Of a DNA stretch of 64,000 bases, positions 33,340 through 44,350 are shown one piece after another. The position numbers and the translations under genes were made by a program. The notes below the pieces were generated by a model. That model searched no databases and was not told the DNA's origin. It saw nothing but the letters and a program-made list of their open reading frames with translations. How positions within the stretch are numbered: position 1 is the first letter of the stretch; every line of letters begins with the position of its first letter. Source of the stretch: Podocnemis expansa (Eukaryota; Chordata; Testudines; Podocnemididae); NCBI GenBank assembly GCA_007922195.1, contig ML682122.1, positions 1,252,254 to 1,316,253 of the forward strand, given 5' to 3'.

Positions 33340-33752
33340 GAGTATGTCCACATGTCTCTTTTATTTTGAAATAACACTGGTTATATCGAAATAAAAAAAA
33401 GATTAGGTCCACGTTACATTTTCTTATTTTGAAATGACAGGCTCTTAAACCCCATTCATTTCAAAATGGCTGTTATTTCAAAATAGTTATTTCAAAATAA
33501 CGCTGTTCACACATGTTGTTTTGAAACAACACCATTGTTTCGAAATAACTGTTTTGAAACAACATGTCCAAATGGCATTACTTCAAAATAACCATTTTGA
33601 AATAACAGCCGTTTTGATATCAGGCTTTCCCTTAATTCAAATTAACATTTTCTTAATTAGATTTAATTTATTTTGAAATAAAGATTTTATTTCAAAATAA
33701 CTCATTTTAAAATAACTTATTTCGAAATAATGATGTATGTGTAGACATAGCC
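33340..33752. mobile_element. Complete TCGA-palindrome transposon, TTA target duplication
   Basis: The ends GAGTATGTCCACATG and GTGTAGACATAGCC are flanked by TTA on both sides (33337-33339, 33753-33755). The 413-bp interior is an ATTTCGAAAT-word array in which most CG centres have become TG or CA, so it is older than the copy at 20.4 kb. Confidence 0.85.
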
Positions 33753-33755
33753 TTA

Positions 33756-35289
33756 GAGCTAGGAATTCTTTGAAAACAGGTATTAATATTTATTTATGAT
33801 TTTACAGACTTAAAAGGACATTCCAAGATGAAAAATATGCATTTAAATCAATTCTTGTATATCACAGCAAGCATTACAGAGTGACAGTTTAGAATGGAAT
33901 TCTACTTTGCTGGCTTACAGTTCTTAAAGTTACAGACATGCAATTACAGACTTAACAAGAAAAGAAAACACATTAAAACATTAGACACTAATACCTAAAC
34001 ACTTAACAAACTATAACATTCCACAGGTGAGGGTCAGTCACCTATGGAATGGGGAGATCTCAGGTCTTACATCTATTTCCCTTCTCTGCACAATGAGGGT
34101 TCCCAACTTAGGCTTTTCCTGCAGGTTTACCTAGCAAGCAGTTTGTTAGTTTCCTACCACAGTCTAGTGGAGTTTGATTTTGAACTCTGTCTAGCAGTCT
34201 CTTGTGCTGTGCCGTTCATTTAGCACTTCCACTCAGCAGCAGGTGACCTAAGCAACTGAAGAGACATTGACTTCAATGGTTTTCTAAGGCTCACAGTTAC
34301 AGTTGTGCAGGGTTATTTGCTGTGCTGATTGTCTTAGAGATGGTCTTTCAACATGTGTACAGAGTGAGAGCTTCAGGAATCTGAACTTTATGGTGGAGCT
34401 CAGTTAGCCACTGAACTTAGACCCTTTAGCCTTAGAACCATGCACTTTGAGTCGGGACTCAGTTACCCAGATGGTGCAGCCTCTTTAGGACCGAAACCTT
34501 CACTCAACCAGTGCCAGAGATGGTGAGACTTGAAGTCCCCCAACAAGGAAGGAGTCCCAGTTTGTATCCTCTGAACCAGCACCTATAGGCAGGACTTAGT
34601 TGGCTGTGTGGTGCGGCCGTTTGGAACGAATCCATTCTTCTGAGACTAAGTCAGGAGACCTAGCTTGTAGAAGTCCACCAGAGACGTTGTTACTCTCTCT
34701 GGGGATGAGTGAGAGTGTGACTCCTAGTGCAGCGGGAACATAGCCAGAGGCCAGTGGAACCCAATAAGCAGCAGGAGAGATCTCTGAATTTTGCTGAAAT
34801 GCTGCTCCTTTTATACACTCCAAACCCCTATTCACATCCTCTTGACCAATCACAAAGAAGATTCACTTCTAAACAATCACCAAGAGGATGATTTCACCCT
34901 TTTACTCTTAGCATAGCTGTCCTTGATCAGCCACCTGCGAGGGGGAGGTGAGAAAGATCAAAGGCGTTCATGGAGGGCTATGCAGTGGGGAGAAGGGCTA
35001 CGAACATCCGATGGGAGAGGCGAGTGAAGGAGGTCAAAAGTTTAAACTCTCTACCACTCACCTTATAATGACAAAAGATGTATCTTTTAGGTTTGCCCTT
35101 TTTAGTCAAATTATATATTCCTTATGATCCATATGGAGGGAGATCATATTTAATATACTAACTGCATTTGAATACTGAAACACTTGTTAAAGAGAAGTAG
35201 TAATTATATTTGAACTATATTCTTACTTATTCTGATGAAGATTTTTACCAGATTGATTACTTTACACTATTTCCTACTCCTAAGTTCCT
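33756..35289. other. Gene-free stretch with a weak direct repeat
   Basis: No gene is supported. About 55 bases at 34450-34505 ('gactcagttacccagatggt', 'ggaccgaaaccttc') recur in modified form at 34585-34640 ('gacttagttggctgtgtggt', 'ggaacgaatccattc'). A TATA-like 'ttttatacactcc' sits near 34809. It might be an unknown LTR or tandem unit, but this is not shown. Confidence 0.35.
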
Positions 35290-35705
35290 TTTTTAAATCA
35301 GATTTACTCTAATACTAGCAAGGTGGCAAAAATCACAAGCTATAGTGGAGCGATTGATTCCTACACTCTGAAACCATTTAGCTAGCCAGTTTTCTATCCA
35401 CCTTACAGTCCATGCATCCAACCTACGCTTCCTTAACTTGCTGATGAGAATGCTGTGGGAAACCATATCAAAAGCATTGCTGAAGTCAAGGTATATCACA
35501 TCAACGGCTATTCCCACAGCCATCCAGTCATCTCATCATGAAAGGCAATGAGGTTGATCAGGCACAATTTACCCTTGGTGAATCCATGCTGACTATTCTT
35601 GATCACTCTATTTTCCTCCAAGTGTTTCAGGATGGATTCTCTGAGAATCTATTCCATGATTTTTCCAAGGATTGGGGTGAGCCTGACAGGTCTGCAATTC
35701 CCAGC
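35290..35705 (-). mobile_element. CR1 LINE, central reverse transcriptase part
   Basis: The minus frame 35293-35523 encodes VDVIYLDFSNAFDMVSHSIL and WTVRWIENWL, the canonical CR1 palm segment. The right part (35524-35705) continues upstream in the protein with stops ('aatgaggttgatcagg', 'gaatccatgctgac', read backwards). It ends where a GC-rich transposon interior begins. Dead fragment. Confidence 0.85.
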
Positions 35706-36160
35706 TGCTCATTGTGTGGTGGGAGCAGGGACCCCATGTGTCCAGCTGCCCTGCAGCTGGCTGGGGTGTGGAGCAGAGACCCATGTGCTTGGCTTCCCTG
35801 CAGATGCCAGATGGTGGGGAGAGGGTGCGGTTTCCCTGCTCCTGCTGACCGGCAGCTGTGGGGAAGCTGGGCACACCGGCTTCTTGGCTTCTCTGCCCCT
35901 GCTGCTGGGGCAGCAAAGGGGAAGCCAGGCATGCTGGCTTCCCTGCCCCCACCACCTGGCCAGCGATGGGGGATGAAGGTCACCTGGGCAACCCTGTGTC
36001 CACCACCCTTCCAGCAGCTGGGGATGCAGGGCTCCCGGGGCTGCATTCCCCAGGACTGTGTCCTCCCCCTCGCTGGCCAGGGTCCTGATTCCCTCACTGG
36101 CCACAGTGCTGAGGGGGAAGATCTTCCTTCCAAGGTGCCATCCAGTGGTCATTTCACAGA
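35706..36160. mobile_element. GC-rich interior of a palindrome transposon
   Basis: Degenerate tandem units with 'ccctgcccccaccacctggc' and 'gcagctggggatgcagggct' motifs, ending 'ccttccaaggtgccatcc', match the interior seen at 28.4-28.7 and 3.0-3.5 kb. No AT-rich arms or termini are attached. Six overlapping frames of 115-214 codons here are repeat artefacts. Confidence 0.5.
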
Positions 36161-36448
36161 ACAACTCTCCCCTTCACATTAGTATGATCTGATGGCCTTT
36201 AGCAGCCAGTATACACTGTCAGGGACTGTTTCTCCTTTCTTCTGTTTTTAGGGGGCCCTGGAATACTTTCCCCTAAAAATAGGGTGTTCTGGGGCATCCC
36301 AGCATACTTTAACCCCTGAAAGCACACACAGAGAAGGAACACGTCCATCACTAGGATACAGGAAGCGGCACCCAGCCAGCTCTGGCTCTGCTTCTCCATG
36401 AAGGGCCAGCCCAGCTTGGCTGAGGCCCCCGCCTGCACCTACCTGCAT

Positions 36449-36805
36449 CAGTGTTCCCTCTGATTTTTTATAGGCTGTGTGCACAAAAAATTTCTTTTGT
36501 GTAAATTTTTGGAACCAGCACCCAAATTTGTGCACACTCCAGTGAGTGTAGTCAAACTTGTGAGTGCAACAAAGTAAGTGTGTATGTTGGAAATAATGTC
36601 TAAATTTTACTTTGATATGGTGATGGAAATGATTTTGTAAATTACAAATCCTTATTTGAAATGTGCTACTTGAAATCACCTTCTTAAAAGTAGCATAAAA
36701 ATATTAGCACTGTTGAATTTATTTGTGTGTGCTCTATTTTGTTGTGTGCACAAGTTTAACAACCTGTGTGTGCGCGCACACGCACACAGCTTAGAGGGAA
36801 CATAG
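36449..36805. mobile_element. hAT-like non-autonomous element
   Basis: The ends CAGTGTTCCCTCT and AGAGGGAACATAG are inverted. The flanks ACCTGCAT (36441-36448) and ACCTGCAC (36806-36813) match at seven of eight positions, as expected for a hAT target duplication. The interior has alternating 'gtgtgcac' and 'gcgcgcacacgcacac' stretches near 36770-36790, a left-handed-DNA-prone pattern. It is non-coding. Confidence 0.8.
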
Positions 36806-37149
36806 ACCTGCACCCCCTGGCACTGATGGGGTGGCACTGGGCTGGCCTTTCACAACAGGGGAGGGGCACAGGGGGCTCTGTGACTTTAAGAAACTCCTAC
36901 ATCTCTCCTCCTCCTTCATGGCACCTTGTGGAGCTGGGAGAGGGAGAGGAGGGAGGAACAAGGAGTGCAGATTGAAGCACAAGTGCCAGAGTTTTACATC
37001 CAGCCAGAGGGCCGTAGTTTGCCTGCCCTTGCCCTAGGACAGTGGCCATCAAACACTTTTCCTTCCAACCTGTTTTTTGGACCCCTCTACCGGGTGGTGA
37101 CTGCTCCATTGTGGGATGGGTGGGCCACCCCCCCTGTCCAGTATCAGAG

Positions 37150-37395
37150 CTAGCCAGCAGGGGAGTGACGGGCAGCTGCCACCCTCCCAGGATCAGCACT
37201 GGCCAGCAGGGGAGCAAGGGGCGGCAGCCCCCTTCCTGGAAGCGGTGCCAGCAGGCAGGGGAGCAAGGGGCAGATGTCCCCTTCCCAGAAGCAGCCCCAC
37301 TCTGCTGGAGTTTGCAGGGCAGCTGCTCCCTTCTCCCTGGGAGGAGTGCCAGCCAGCAGGGGAGTGAGGGGCAGCAGCTGTCCCCCTCCCGGAGC
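37150..37395. repeat. ~50-bp minisatellite inside the hAT
   Basis: Four to five units with the shared start 'ccagcaggggag' and the word 'ggggcagc' repeat with variable spacing. They produce the overlapping frames of 75-170 codons in this stretch. Confidence 0.7.
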
Positions 37396-37452
37396 AGAGA
37401 CACTACCATGACCCAGTACCTGCAAGTCTGCGACTCAGTAGTAGGTCACTAC

Positions 37453-37639
37453 CAATCTCCTCTCTAATTATTTGTAGGCTGTGTGTGCAAAAAAATTCTT
37501 TGTGTGTGCAAAAAAAAATTTCTTTGTATGCACCAATTTTAGCACTATTGAATTTTTTTGTGCACACTTCATTTTGTTGTGTGCAGGGTTTCATAATCTG
37601 TGTGCACGCGCACATGCGCACAGCTTAGAGGGAACAGTG
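37453..37639. mobile_element. Inner hAT-like element
   Basis: The right end CTTAGAGGGAACAGTG and interior ('aggctgtgtgtgcaaa', 'cacgcgcacatgcgcac') match the element at 36449-36805. The left end is decayed (CAATCTCCTCTCTAAT, 12 of 16 positions). The flanking 8-mers agree at five of eight positions, so it is a relic. It lies inside the hAT at 37040-37667. Confidence 0.6.
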
Positions 37640-38079
37640 CTTGCTACCCAAACTTTGACAACCAGTGCCCTAGGGTATGATCTGGGCAACTTTCTTATTC
37701 ACTTTTTCAATGAAATTGTGTGATTTAACGCAAAAATGTGCCATGCAACTCTCCTTTTTAAATAGTCATAACACACTTTTCATTATTGTTATTTTGTCAT
37801 GTTTCATACAGCATCATACATATTCACCTATATGGAACACATCTCCAGCTAGTTCACATTGCTGGAGGCAGACAAGCAGAGCTGTCTCCCAGAACACAAA
37901 GAGTCAAGGCTGCAAGCACACATCCAGAGGAAATATGAATGACAATGGCCCAGCTATATGACTGTAGAACCTCGGCTGGAGAAAGAAAGATCAACCACCC
38001 TCTCTGTGAAAAGTGAAGGATTTCAGCACAGGAAATGGGACTGGGGCATTGCAAAAGGAGTGACTTGGAACTGTTAGAA

Positions 38080-38348
38080 CAGAGGTGTCAAACTCATTTG
38101 CTACAGCCGGCCAGATTTGACTTAAATGTACTTCAGGTGAGTTGTACATACCATAATTTGAAATATTAGGGCCTATACTCTAATAGCCCTGCAGAGAGCT
38201 GGATATATGAAACTGCACGCAGTGATAATCCAAGACTTCTCTCTCTCTCTTAGTGAGAGAGTGTGATCTCACAAAGCACAGTTGCAGGCTGGATGGAAGA
38301 GGTTTATTTGCCATATATGGCCCCTGGGCTGAATTTTTGACACTGCTG
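38080..38348. mobile_element. Short hAT-like element
   Basis: The ends CAGAGGTGTCAAA and TTTGACACTGCTG are inverted. The flanks TGTTAGAA (38072-38079) and TGTTAGGG (38349-38356) share TGTTAG. It is 269 bp and non-coding. Confidence 0.7.
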
Positions 38349-38480
38349 TGTTAGGGGCCTTTCTCCAGAAGAAACTCCATCTCGAAACATCTCTGTGTAA
38401 AAAGCAGACCTAATACCTACCTTGAGAAAGGTAGAGACTGCCAGTGAAATCATCAGCCAGTCCTGTGAGTAGCACTGGAA

Positions 38481-38897
38481 GGGTATGTCTCCACTTGCAA
38501 GTTAGTTTGAACCAAAGAGGCTTAATTCAAACTAACTTACTACCTGTCCACACTAGGCTTTCATTAGTTCAAGTTGAGGAACTCCTAATTCGAACTAATG
38601 AACATTTAGTTTGAATTAGTAAGACCTGCTGGTTAGTTTAAACTAAGCCCTTAGTTTGAGCCTTAGTTTGAACTAAGGATGCTGTAGACTAGGATTAACC
38701 CTTAGTTCATACTTAATAATTTTGAATTAAGGGTAGGTAGTTTGAATTAGCCAAGTGGACTAATTTGACAACACTAAGTTGAATTTGTCTACTTCATTAA
38801 TTTGAACTAATAAGTTCAAGTTTAATTAAAACTAAAGTTGAACTTATTAGTTCAAATTAACAAATTAGAACTAAGTTTTCCTACTGTAGATATAGCT
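38481..38897. mobile_element. Complete TCGA-palindrome transposon, AGTTCGAACT type
   Basis: The ends GGGTATGTCTCCACT and ACTGTAGATATAGCT are flanked by GAA on both sides (38478-38480, 38898-38900). The interior of 417 bp is built from TAGTTCGAACTA-derived words with heavy CG decay. It is non-coding. Confidence 0.8.
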
Positions 38898-38929
38898 GAA
38901 GGGACTACAACAGTAAACTTTTGTTAAGA

Positions 38930-39410
38930 ATTGTCTTAGCTTTTGTTTGATTGTGATTGACTCCTGGCTGCTTGATTTGCTATATATTCACTTAAAATCA
39001 TAGTTTTTTTTTTTTTAATTAATAAGCTAGGGTTTTTTTTCCCTTTGTTTTCTTTTATCTAAAGCTGTGAAGATTCTAGAGAGTACGAAGGAGCAAGGGG
39101 TGTTTTCATTTAAGCTTCCATGTTAAACCAATGGACAAATCGTATATGCGGTATCCTAGGAAGGTTCCCAATTCTTGAAGGATGGAAGCTCCAGGTGTGG
39201 CATCTTGGACTGCAGTTTGTTTGTTGGATGACCACCCCCATGTGCTAGTGAAGACACTTCTTCTGCTTGGGACCTATTACACACAGGAGGCTGGTGTGGA
39301 CTGCCCCTGGAGTGGGGGGTGGGGGTCCATCTAGCAAAGTGGGTTAAGTCAGAATCCAGGCATGGGCAAGTGGAAATGCACCGTGGCACACCAGACCAGA
39401 TATTGGAAGG
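38930..39410. repeat. Unassigned repeat homologous to 61930-62385
   Basis: Shared landmarks in the same order include 'cttaaaatcat', 'tttatctaaag', 'gtgaagattctagagagt', 'aggttcccaat', 'cttgaagga', 'ctagtgaa' and 'attacacacaggag'. The second copy has an AATAAA signal at a corresponding place. It may be an LTR-type repeat; no termini could be fixed. Confidence 0.55.
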
Positions 39411-39424
39411 AAAGCATCACACCA

Positions 39425-39690
39425 TTACACATGGGATAAAGAAATTGTCACACTGAGCATTGCTAAGCTCAAAGCTTTTTAGACACAAAATTTTACACAA
39501 TGGTTATATGCTGAGGTTAAAAGATTTGGAATTTGACTGTATTTGTCAAAATCTTGGAATTGGCCAAGGAATAACAATCTATAAGAAGTTTCTTCAATCT
39601 TCTCTCAAAACACCAGTGGATGTGTCTAGTCTTCTCTAAGAACACCAAGGGGTATGTCTACACTAGAACCTTAGGTCAATGTATCCTTCC
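39425..39690. repeat. Segment homologous to 29657-29930
   Basis: This is the second member of the pair described at 29657. It too runs into a palindrome transposon left end, here GGGTATGTCTACACTAG at 39650. A short direct repeat, 'cttctctcaaaacaccagtg' and 'cttctctaagaacaccaagg', is found only here. Confidence 0.65.
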
Positions 39691-40759
39691 TTAAACTGAC
39701 CTAAGGAACTCCACCACCGAACAGGGCTTTTACTAAGTCCACTTAAGCTCTTGCTTAACTTGACTTAATAACACCTGCTTCTAAGGCCGATTTAAGGTTT
39801 TAGTCAACCTAGGAGCAATGGCCTTGGTTGGGGCCCTGCATCCTGACCACCCCTTGCACTGATCCAACTGATAGGGTCTGATCCGTCCCCAGGCACCAAC
39901 TCTAGGTGGCTGGAAGCTGAATATGCCATGATTCCCTTGCCACAAGGGGATGGAGTCAGCTCCTGCTCCTCATACCAAGGGGCATGATCTGGCTCCGAGC
40001 CCCATGTGGCAAGAGACTTACAGCTGAATCAGGCCCCAAACTGCTTGCCAGTGGCAGCAGGAAGGTCAGAGCCTAATCTAGGCATAAGCTACTTCCTGCT
40101 GTGGGCAGGTGGCTCAGAGCCTAGTCAATTTCACAGACTAGGAGCCTGCAAATTTGACACCATTACATTAGGACAGAATAGACATTTGGGCTGACTTACT
40201 CATTACCAATGGTGATTCCATTCTTTTAGCATTTACTTATTCACCTCACATGGTACAGCTTCCAAAATCTTAAGTTGACCTAATAAATTCCAAATGAAGC
40301 TTGGGTTTTGCTTAAGTCAACTTTAAGTTGACTTAAACCCCTTGGGTATGCCTACCCATCTCTTTTATTTCAAAATAACACTGGTTATTTTGGAATAAAA
40401 GAGATTAGGTTTACACGACATTTTCTTATTTCGAAATGATGGGATCCATCATTTCAAAATAAGAACCATCATTTTGAAACAGCTTAAACCCCATTCATTT
40501 CAAAATGGCTGTTATTTTGAAATGGTTATTTCGAAATAAGGCCATTTGGACATGTTGTTTCGAAATAACATCATTGTTTCGAAACAACTGTTTTGAAACA
40601 ACATATCCGAACAGCCTTATTTCAAAATAACCTTTTCAAAACAACAGCCATTTTGATAGCAGGCTTTCCCTTAATTCAAATTAACATTTTCTTAATTTGA
40701 ATTAACTTATTTCAAAATAACGATGTGTGTGTAGACATAGCCCTAGTGTAGACGTAGTC
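39650..40759. mobile_element. TCGA-palindrome transposon (AAGTCGACTT type) holding a second one
   Basis: The left end is GGGTATGTCTACACTAG and the right end is AGTGTAGACGTAGTC. The arms have 'taggtcaatgtatcc' and 'aagttgacttaaa' words of the AAGTCGACTT type, and the interior is GC-richer. Another complete element is inserted in its right arm at 40344-40742. No coding sequence is recognised. Confidence 0.7.
40344..40742. mobile_element. Inner TCGA-palindrome transposon (ATTTCGAAAT type)
   Basis: The ends GGGTATGCCTACCC and GTGTAGACATAGCC are flanked by CTT (40341-40343) and CTA (40743-40745), a 3-bp duplication with one change. It interrupts the right arm of the element at 39650-40759. The interior of 399 bp has ATTTCGAAAT and GTTTCGAAAC words. 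Confidence 0.8.
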
Positions 40760-41450
40760 ACTGAAGAGACAAAAAGGTAACTGTGATGTGAAACATGTAA
40801 CTATTTCCAAATATTACATGCTAATAAGGGTTTCCCATATAAAAGTCTGTTTGAATCAAAATTTAAAGCCTGGTCAAAACTTAACTAGAGAGCAGTTAAT
40901 CTAGCCTTAGCTTCAGTCTAAGAACGCTGAGTTGTTTTCAGACACAACCTGACCTAAACCCAACACATGTTGTCTGATACAGATGGGTTCAGGGTGCCTT
41001 GAACAGAGTGTTGAGGAGCCTGAAATGCACAGTTTTCCAAGACAGTGTTTTGGGACTATGGCAGAGGTTAATGTGGAGGAGACAGTGAGAAGGCCCACTT
41101 TGTCCTCAGACACACTTTGACCTCAGACATACAAAGCAGGCTGAGGAAGCAGTGGGGTCAGTGAAGCAATAGACGTGTTATCCTGACTTCCCTTCACTGG
41201 CCACTCACAACAGCTGCCCTCCTAACTCCTTGCCACCCACACTGCTATTGTATTTGCACAATTGGCAGTGGCCTCTGTGCTGAAGGGAATATAACCCTCC
41301 TCCCCATCCCTAAAATGACATGGGTCTTCCCAGTCTCCATTCTCTACCTCCTTTACCTCCAGAACTTGTCTCTATTCATGCTGTGTCCCCTACTCCAAGG
41401 AGCCTGGGATGGAGGAAGAGTGCAGCAAGAGTTGCATCATCTCAAAGTGC
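40760..41450. other. Gene-free stretch
   Basis: No gene or repeat is recognised between two palindrome elements. Confidence 0.45.
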
Positions 41451-41876
41451 GGCTGTGTTCAGACGAGAATTTTGTTTCAAGACAACAGCTGTTGTTTCGA
41501 AATAAAATTTCTTATGTCCACACGATGTTTCATTTTTTTGAAAAAATGTGACCTGTTGTTTCAAAATGATGGCCATTATTCGAAACAGGAAAACCTCACT
41601 TGAAATCAAAATAGTTGTTGTTTCAAAATGGCTGTTTCAAAACAACGGCATTCGGACACGTTGTTTCGAAACAACATCATTGTTTTCAAACAACTGTTTT
41701 GAAACAACATGTCTGAATGGCCTTATTTACAGCCGTTTCAATAGCAGGCTTTCCCTTAATTTGAATTAACATTTTCTTAATTCAAATTAACTTATTTCAA
41801 AATAAGGACTTTATTTCGAAATAACTCATTTCAAAATAACTTATTTTGAAATAACAGTTTACATGTGAACATAGCC
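41451..41876. mobile_element. TCGA-palindrome transposon, GTTTCGAAAC type
   Basis: The ends GGCTGTGTTCAGACG and CATGTGAACATAGCC are flanked by TGC and TGT. The interior has words such as TTGTTTCGAAACAA near 41660-41673, then ATTTCGAAAT words. It is 426 bp and non-coding. Confidence 0.75.
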
Positions 41877-43258
41877 TGTGAGTTTTCATGCCTAAGCCAA
41901 CCATGACATTTCTATTGAGTGGCTATGTTAGTCTAGAACTCACTGGCCATTGACTGTTTTAGTAGCTATCTCTTTGTTTTTGCCTTAGAATATTCAAAAG
42001 AATAAGAAGATAATTTATTCTAAGCATATGTAAATAAATAAATTAAATTAGTAAAAGAAATCAAATTTACCCAGTGTCTGTGTCAGTGTCTCATCCCCCT
42101 CAAGTGTACCCAAAGAATCTATTTTTTGAACAGCAAAATCTCATTTTGATAGTCTGTTGCCAGGTCAAAAGTCTATAGCTGTAGAAATAGCATTTCTTAT
42201 TTGTCTTGCATCAACAGCATTTCAGCATCTTTAAGGCTTCTGCTGATAGCCTTGATTTGTTTGTAAACTAAGAGCTGAGCGGTCAATGCCATCGTGATGC
42301 CAAATGTTCTATGAGTTAGGAACATACCCATTAAAACAGCTAAGCAGAGGAGATTAGACTTTGTTTTTGTTTTTGGTTTTTTTATTTGTTTGTTTTTTAG
42401 TGTCATAAGTTAAGGCATGTTGATTACAGTACTAATAGGCTATTCAGATAATCCACTGGCAGATGTGGTCACGCATCAGTTGAAACAAGATGGATGCCAT
42501 GGTGGAAGTCATCTCCAATATACAGAAGAATGTAAGTTTTCCATGGAGTTGTGACTCAGAGCCATAAAAAAGGTGGCAGCCATTTGGGGTGCAATACTGA
42601 CAAGGAAGGAAAAATGGGTTGCCATGGGATGCGGCTCAGCAAAATCAGAGGGACTGGAGGGTCATCTAGATCAATGCCCCCTCCAACTCCTTGAGGTACA
42701 TGGCCCAATGCCATAAGACAGAGCAAGTCCTTCCTGTGTCACTTCAACCACAGTGCTAGGTAGGAAGGGTGCAAAGTGCCACTGGCTGCCAGTCTTCAGA
42801 CCTGAGCAGGGAAGTGGTTCAGAACTGATCAGTCTCCCCACAGTACCTTATGGCCATGGGTGGCTTACTAGGATTTCAAGCATTTCCTCTTTTTTGGTCA
42901 TCAATCCTCTGTCCTAGAAGTTCTTTGAAATAAAAGATGCCACCAAGCACCTCTCTCCCAGCTAAGTGGGACAGGCGTCAGTTTCTTATACCAGGGAGAA
43001 GGGTGAGGCCTGTAGGGAAGCACTGACTAATTTAATATAATTTAGTACTATTGCTACTACTACTACTTCTACTGCTACTCCTCCTCCTCCTACTACTGGT
43101 TTTTAACTTATATTTATTTAATATGCTTGAAAAATTTTAAAAGTATTTGAAAAATAAATTTGTTGGTCCAGTGCCACCAGCCTCCTTGTTTGTTTTGCTG
43201 AACTAGACTGACACAGCTACCATTTTGGAACTGGAGAAAGCATGTGTTGTTGATATTG

Positions 43259-43302
<44 letters not shown>

Positions 43303-44298
43303 CAATCAGCAAAGATCAGTGGAAAAGAAATTCAAATAGTAAATTCTATATTTAAACATTTGCTTTAAATTCCCAAATAATCCCAGAATTTGTAATGTCA
43401 ACATTTTTTAAATGAAAAAGTCTAAACCGTTTGTATGCAGAAGTGTGTAAACATAACATTTTGACATTTCTTACTGAAATCAAATATTTCCTTTCTAATT
43501 GTCCACTACAAATGTAACATTTAATTTCAATGAATATTTTAACATAAACAATAATGGGAATGCATGGTTTCATTCTCAATTTCTATTGAACTACCATAAA
43601 TTATAAATTAAAATTTTCATTTCAATCTAATATTTTGAATAAGAAAAATCATTTCATGCTGAGATGACAACTGAAATTAAACCATCTTCTACTACTACTT
43701 CTTTTTTTCCCCTCCAAAATGAATCATAATTTTTTCCTTCAAAATTTAGATTTTCCCACAGCATATTTTCATCATGACCTAACCAAATGTTCAAACTGAT
43801 GGAGGGGTGGGAGGTATCATGGGAATAATGCTGAGTGGAATCAAGAAACATGAAAATGTTCAGGAATCCTGGCATGAACAATTTACAGTGCAAGAGAATG
43901 AGACTTTGAACATCCAGTGAAAGAAGGAAATAAGAGTTAAAATTAATATAAGTGAAGACAGAAGCAGGATCCTTGTATAAATATTTCCATCTTTCAAACA
44001 ACCTTATAAGATTTGCAAATGAAATAATAAATTATTCCAGTGAAAACAGAATTACTCTGTGAGACTGGGAATGTTCCATGAAGACCAAGGCTAGCATGGA
44101 AAAGATATGAAACTAGCACATAGATGGAATTGTTTTCAGAAATTCTAGACTGGGACTGAATGGATCAGCCTTCAATGTCCCACTTGCCACTAATTTTCTG
44201 GCTGACCATGGACATGCTTCTGGGACTAAAACTTTCTCAGTCAACAGGAGCTGGACACCTTGCCACACCAGGCACTTAGAAAATATCAGCCTATTGAA
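41877..44298. other. Gene-free stretch with microsatellites and a PLE tail scrap
   Basis: No gene is supported. It contains a CTA/CTC-rich patch at 43045-43095, a plus-strand PLE tail end at 43148-43236 ('aaatttgttggtccagtgcc', 'gctgaactagactgacacagc'), and (GAT)n at 43256-43301. 'gggtcatctagatcaatgcc' near 42660 vaguely resembles a CR1 end. The His-rich frame at 43114-43305 is the GAT array read backwards. Confidence 0.5.
43256..43301. repeat. (GAT)n microsatellite
   Basis: About fourteen trinucleotide units next to a PLE tail end. Confidence 0.95.
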
Positions 44299-44312
44299 AC
44301 AAACAAACAAAC

Positions 44313-44348
<36 letters not shown>

Positions 44349-44350
44349 AA
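44299..44350. repeat. (CAAA)n(CAA)n microsatellite
   Basis: A compound repeat directly abutting a minus-strand PLE tail. The same position next to PLE tails is taken by microsatellites elsewhere in the window. Confidence 0.9.

Larger units (their letters stand above)
37040..37667. mobile_element. hAT-like element containing a nested hAT
   Basis: The left end CAGTGGCCATCAAAC and right end CTTTGACAACCAGTG are inverted. CCCTAGGA (37032-37039) and CCCTAGGG (37668-37675) match at seven of eight positions. Inside, 37150-37395 holds about five ~50-bp units beginning 'ccagcaggggag', and 37453-37639 is another hAT. Just before it, 'gccgtagtttgcctgccctt' (37011-37030) looks like the right tip of a further hAT. 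Confidence 0.75.

Noticed and set aside
35538..36182. 214-codon plus-strand frame.
   Set aside because: It starts in antisense CR1 sequence and continues into a repetitive GC-rich block, with comparable frames in other phases.
43114..43305. Frame starting with a run of fourteen histidines.
   Set aside because: It is the (GAT)n microsatellite read on the minus strand.
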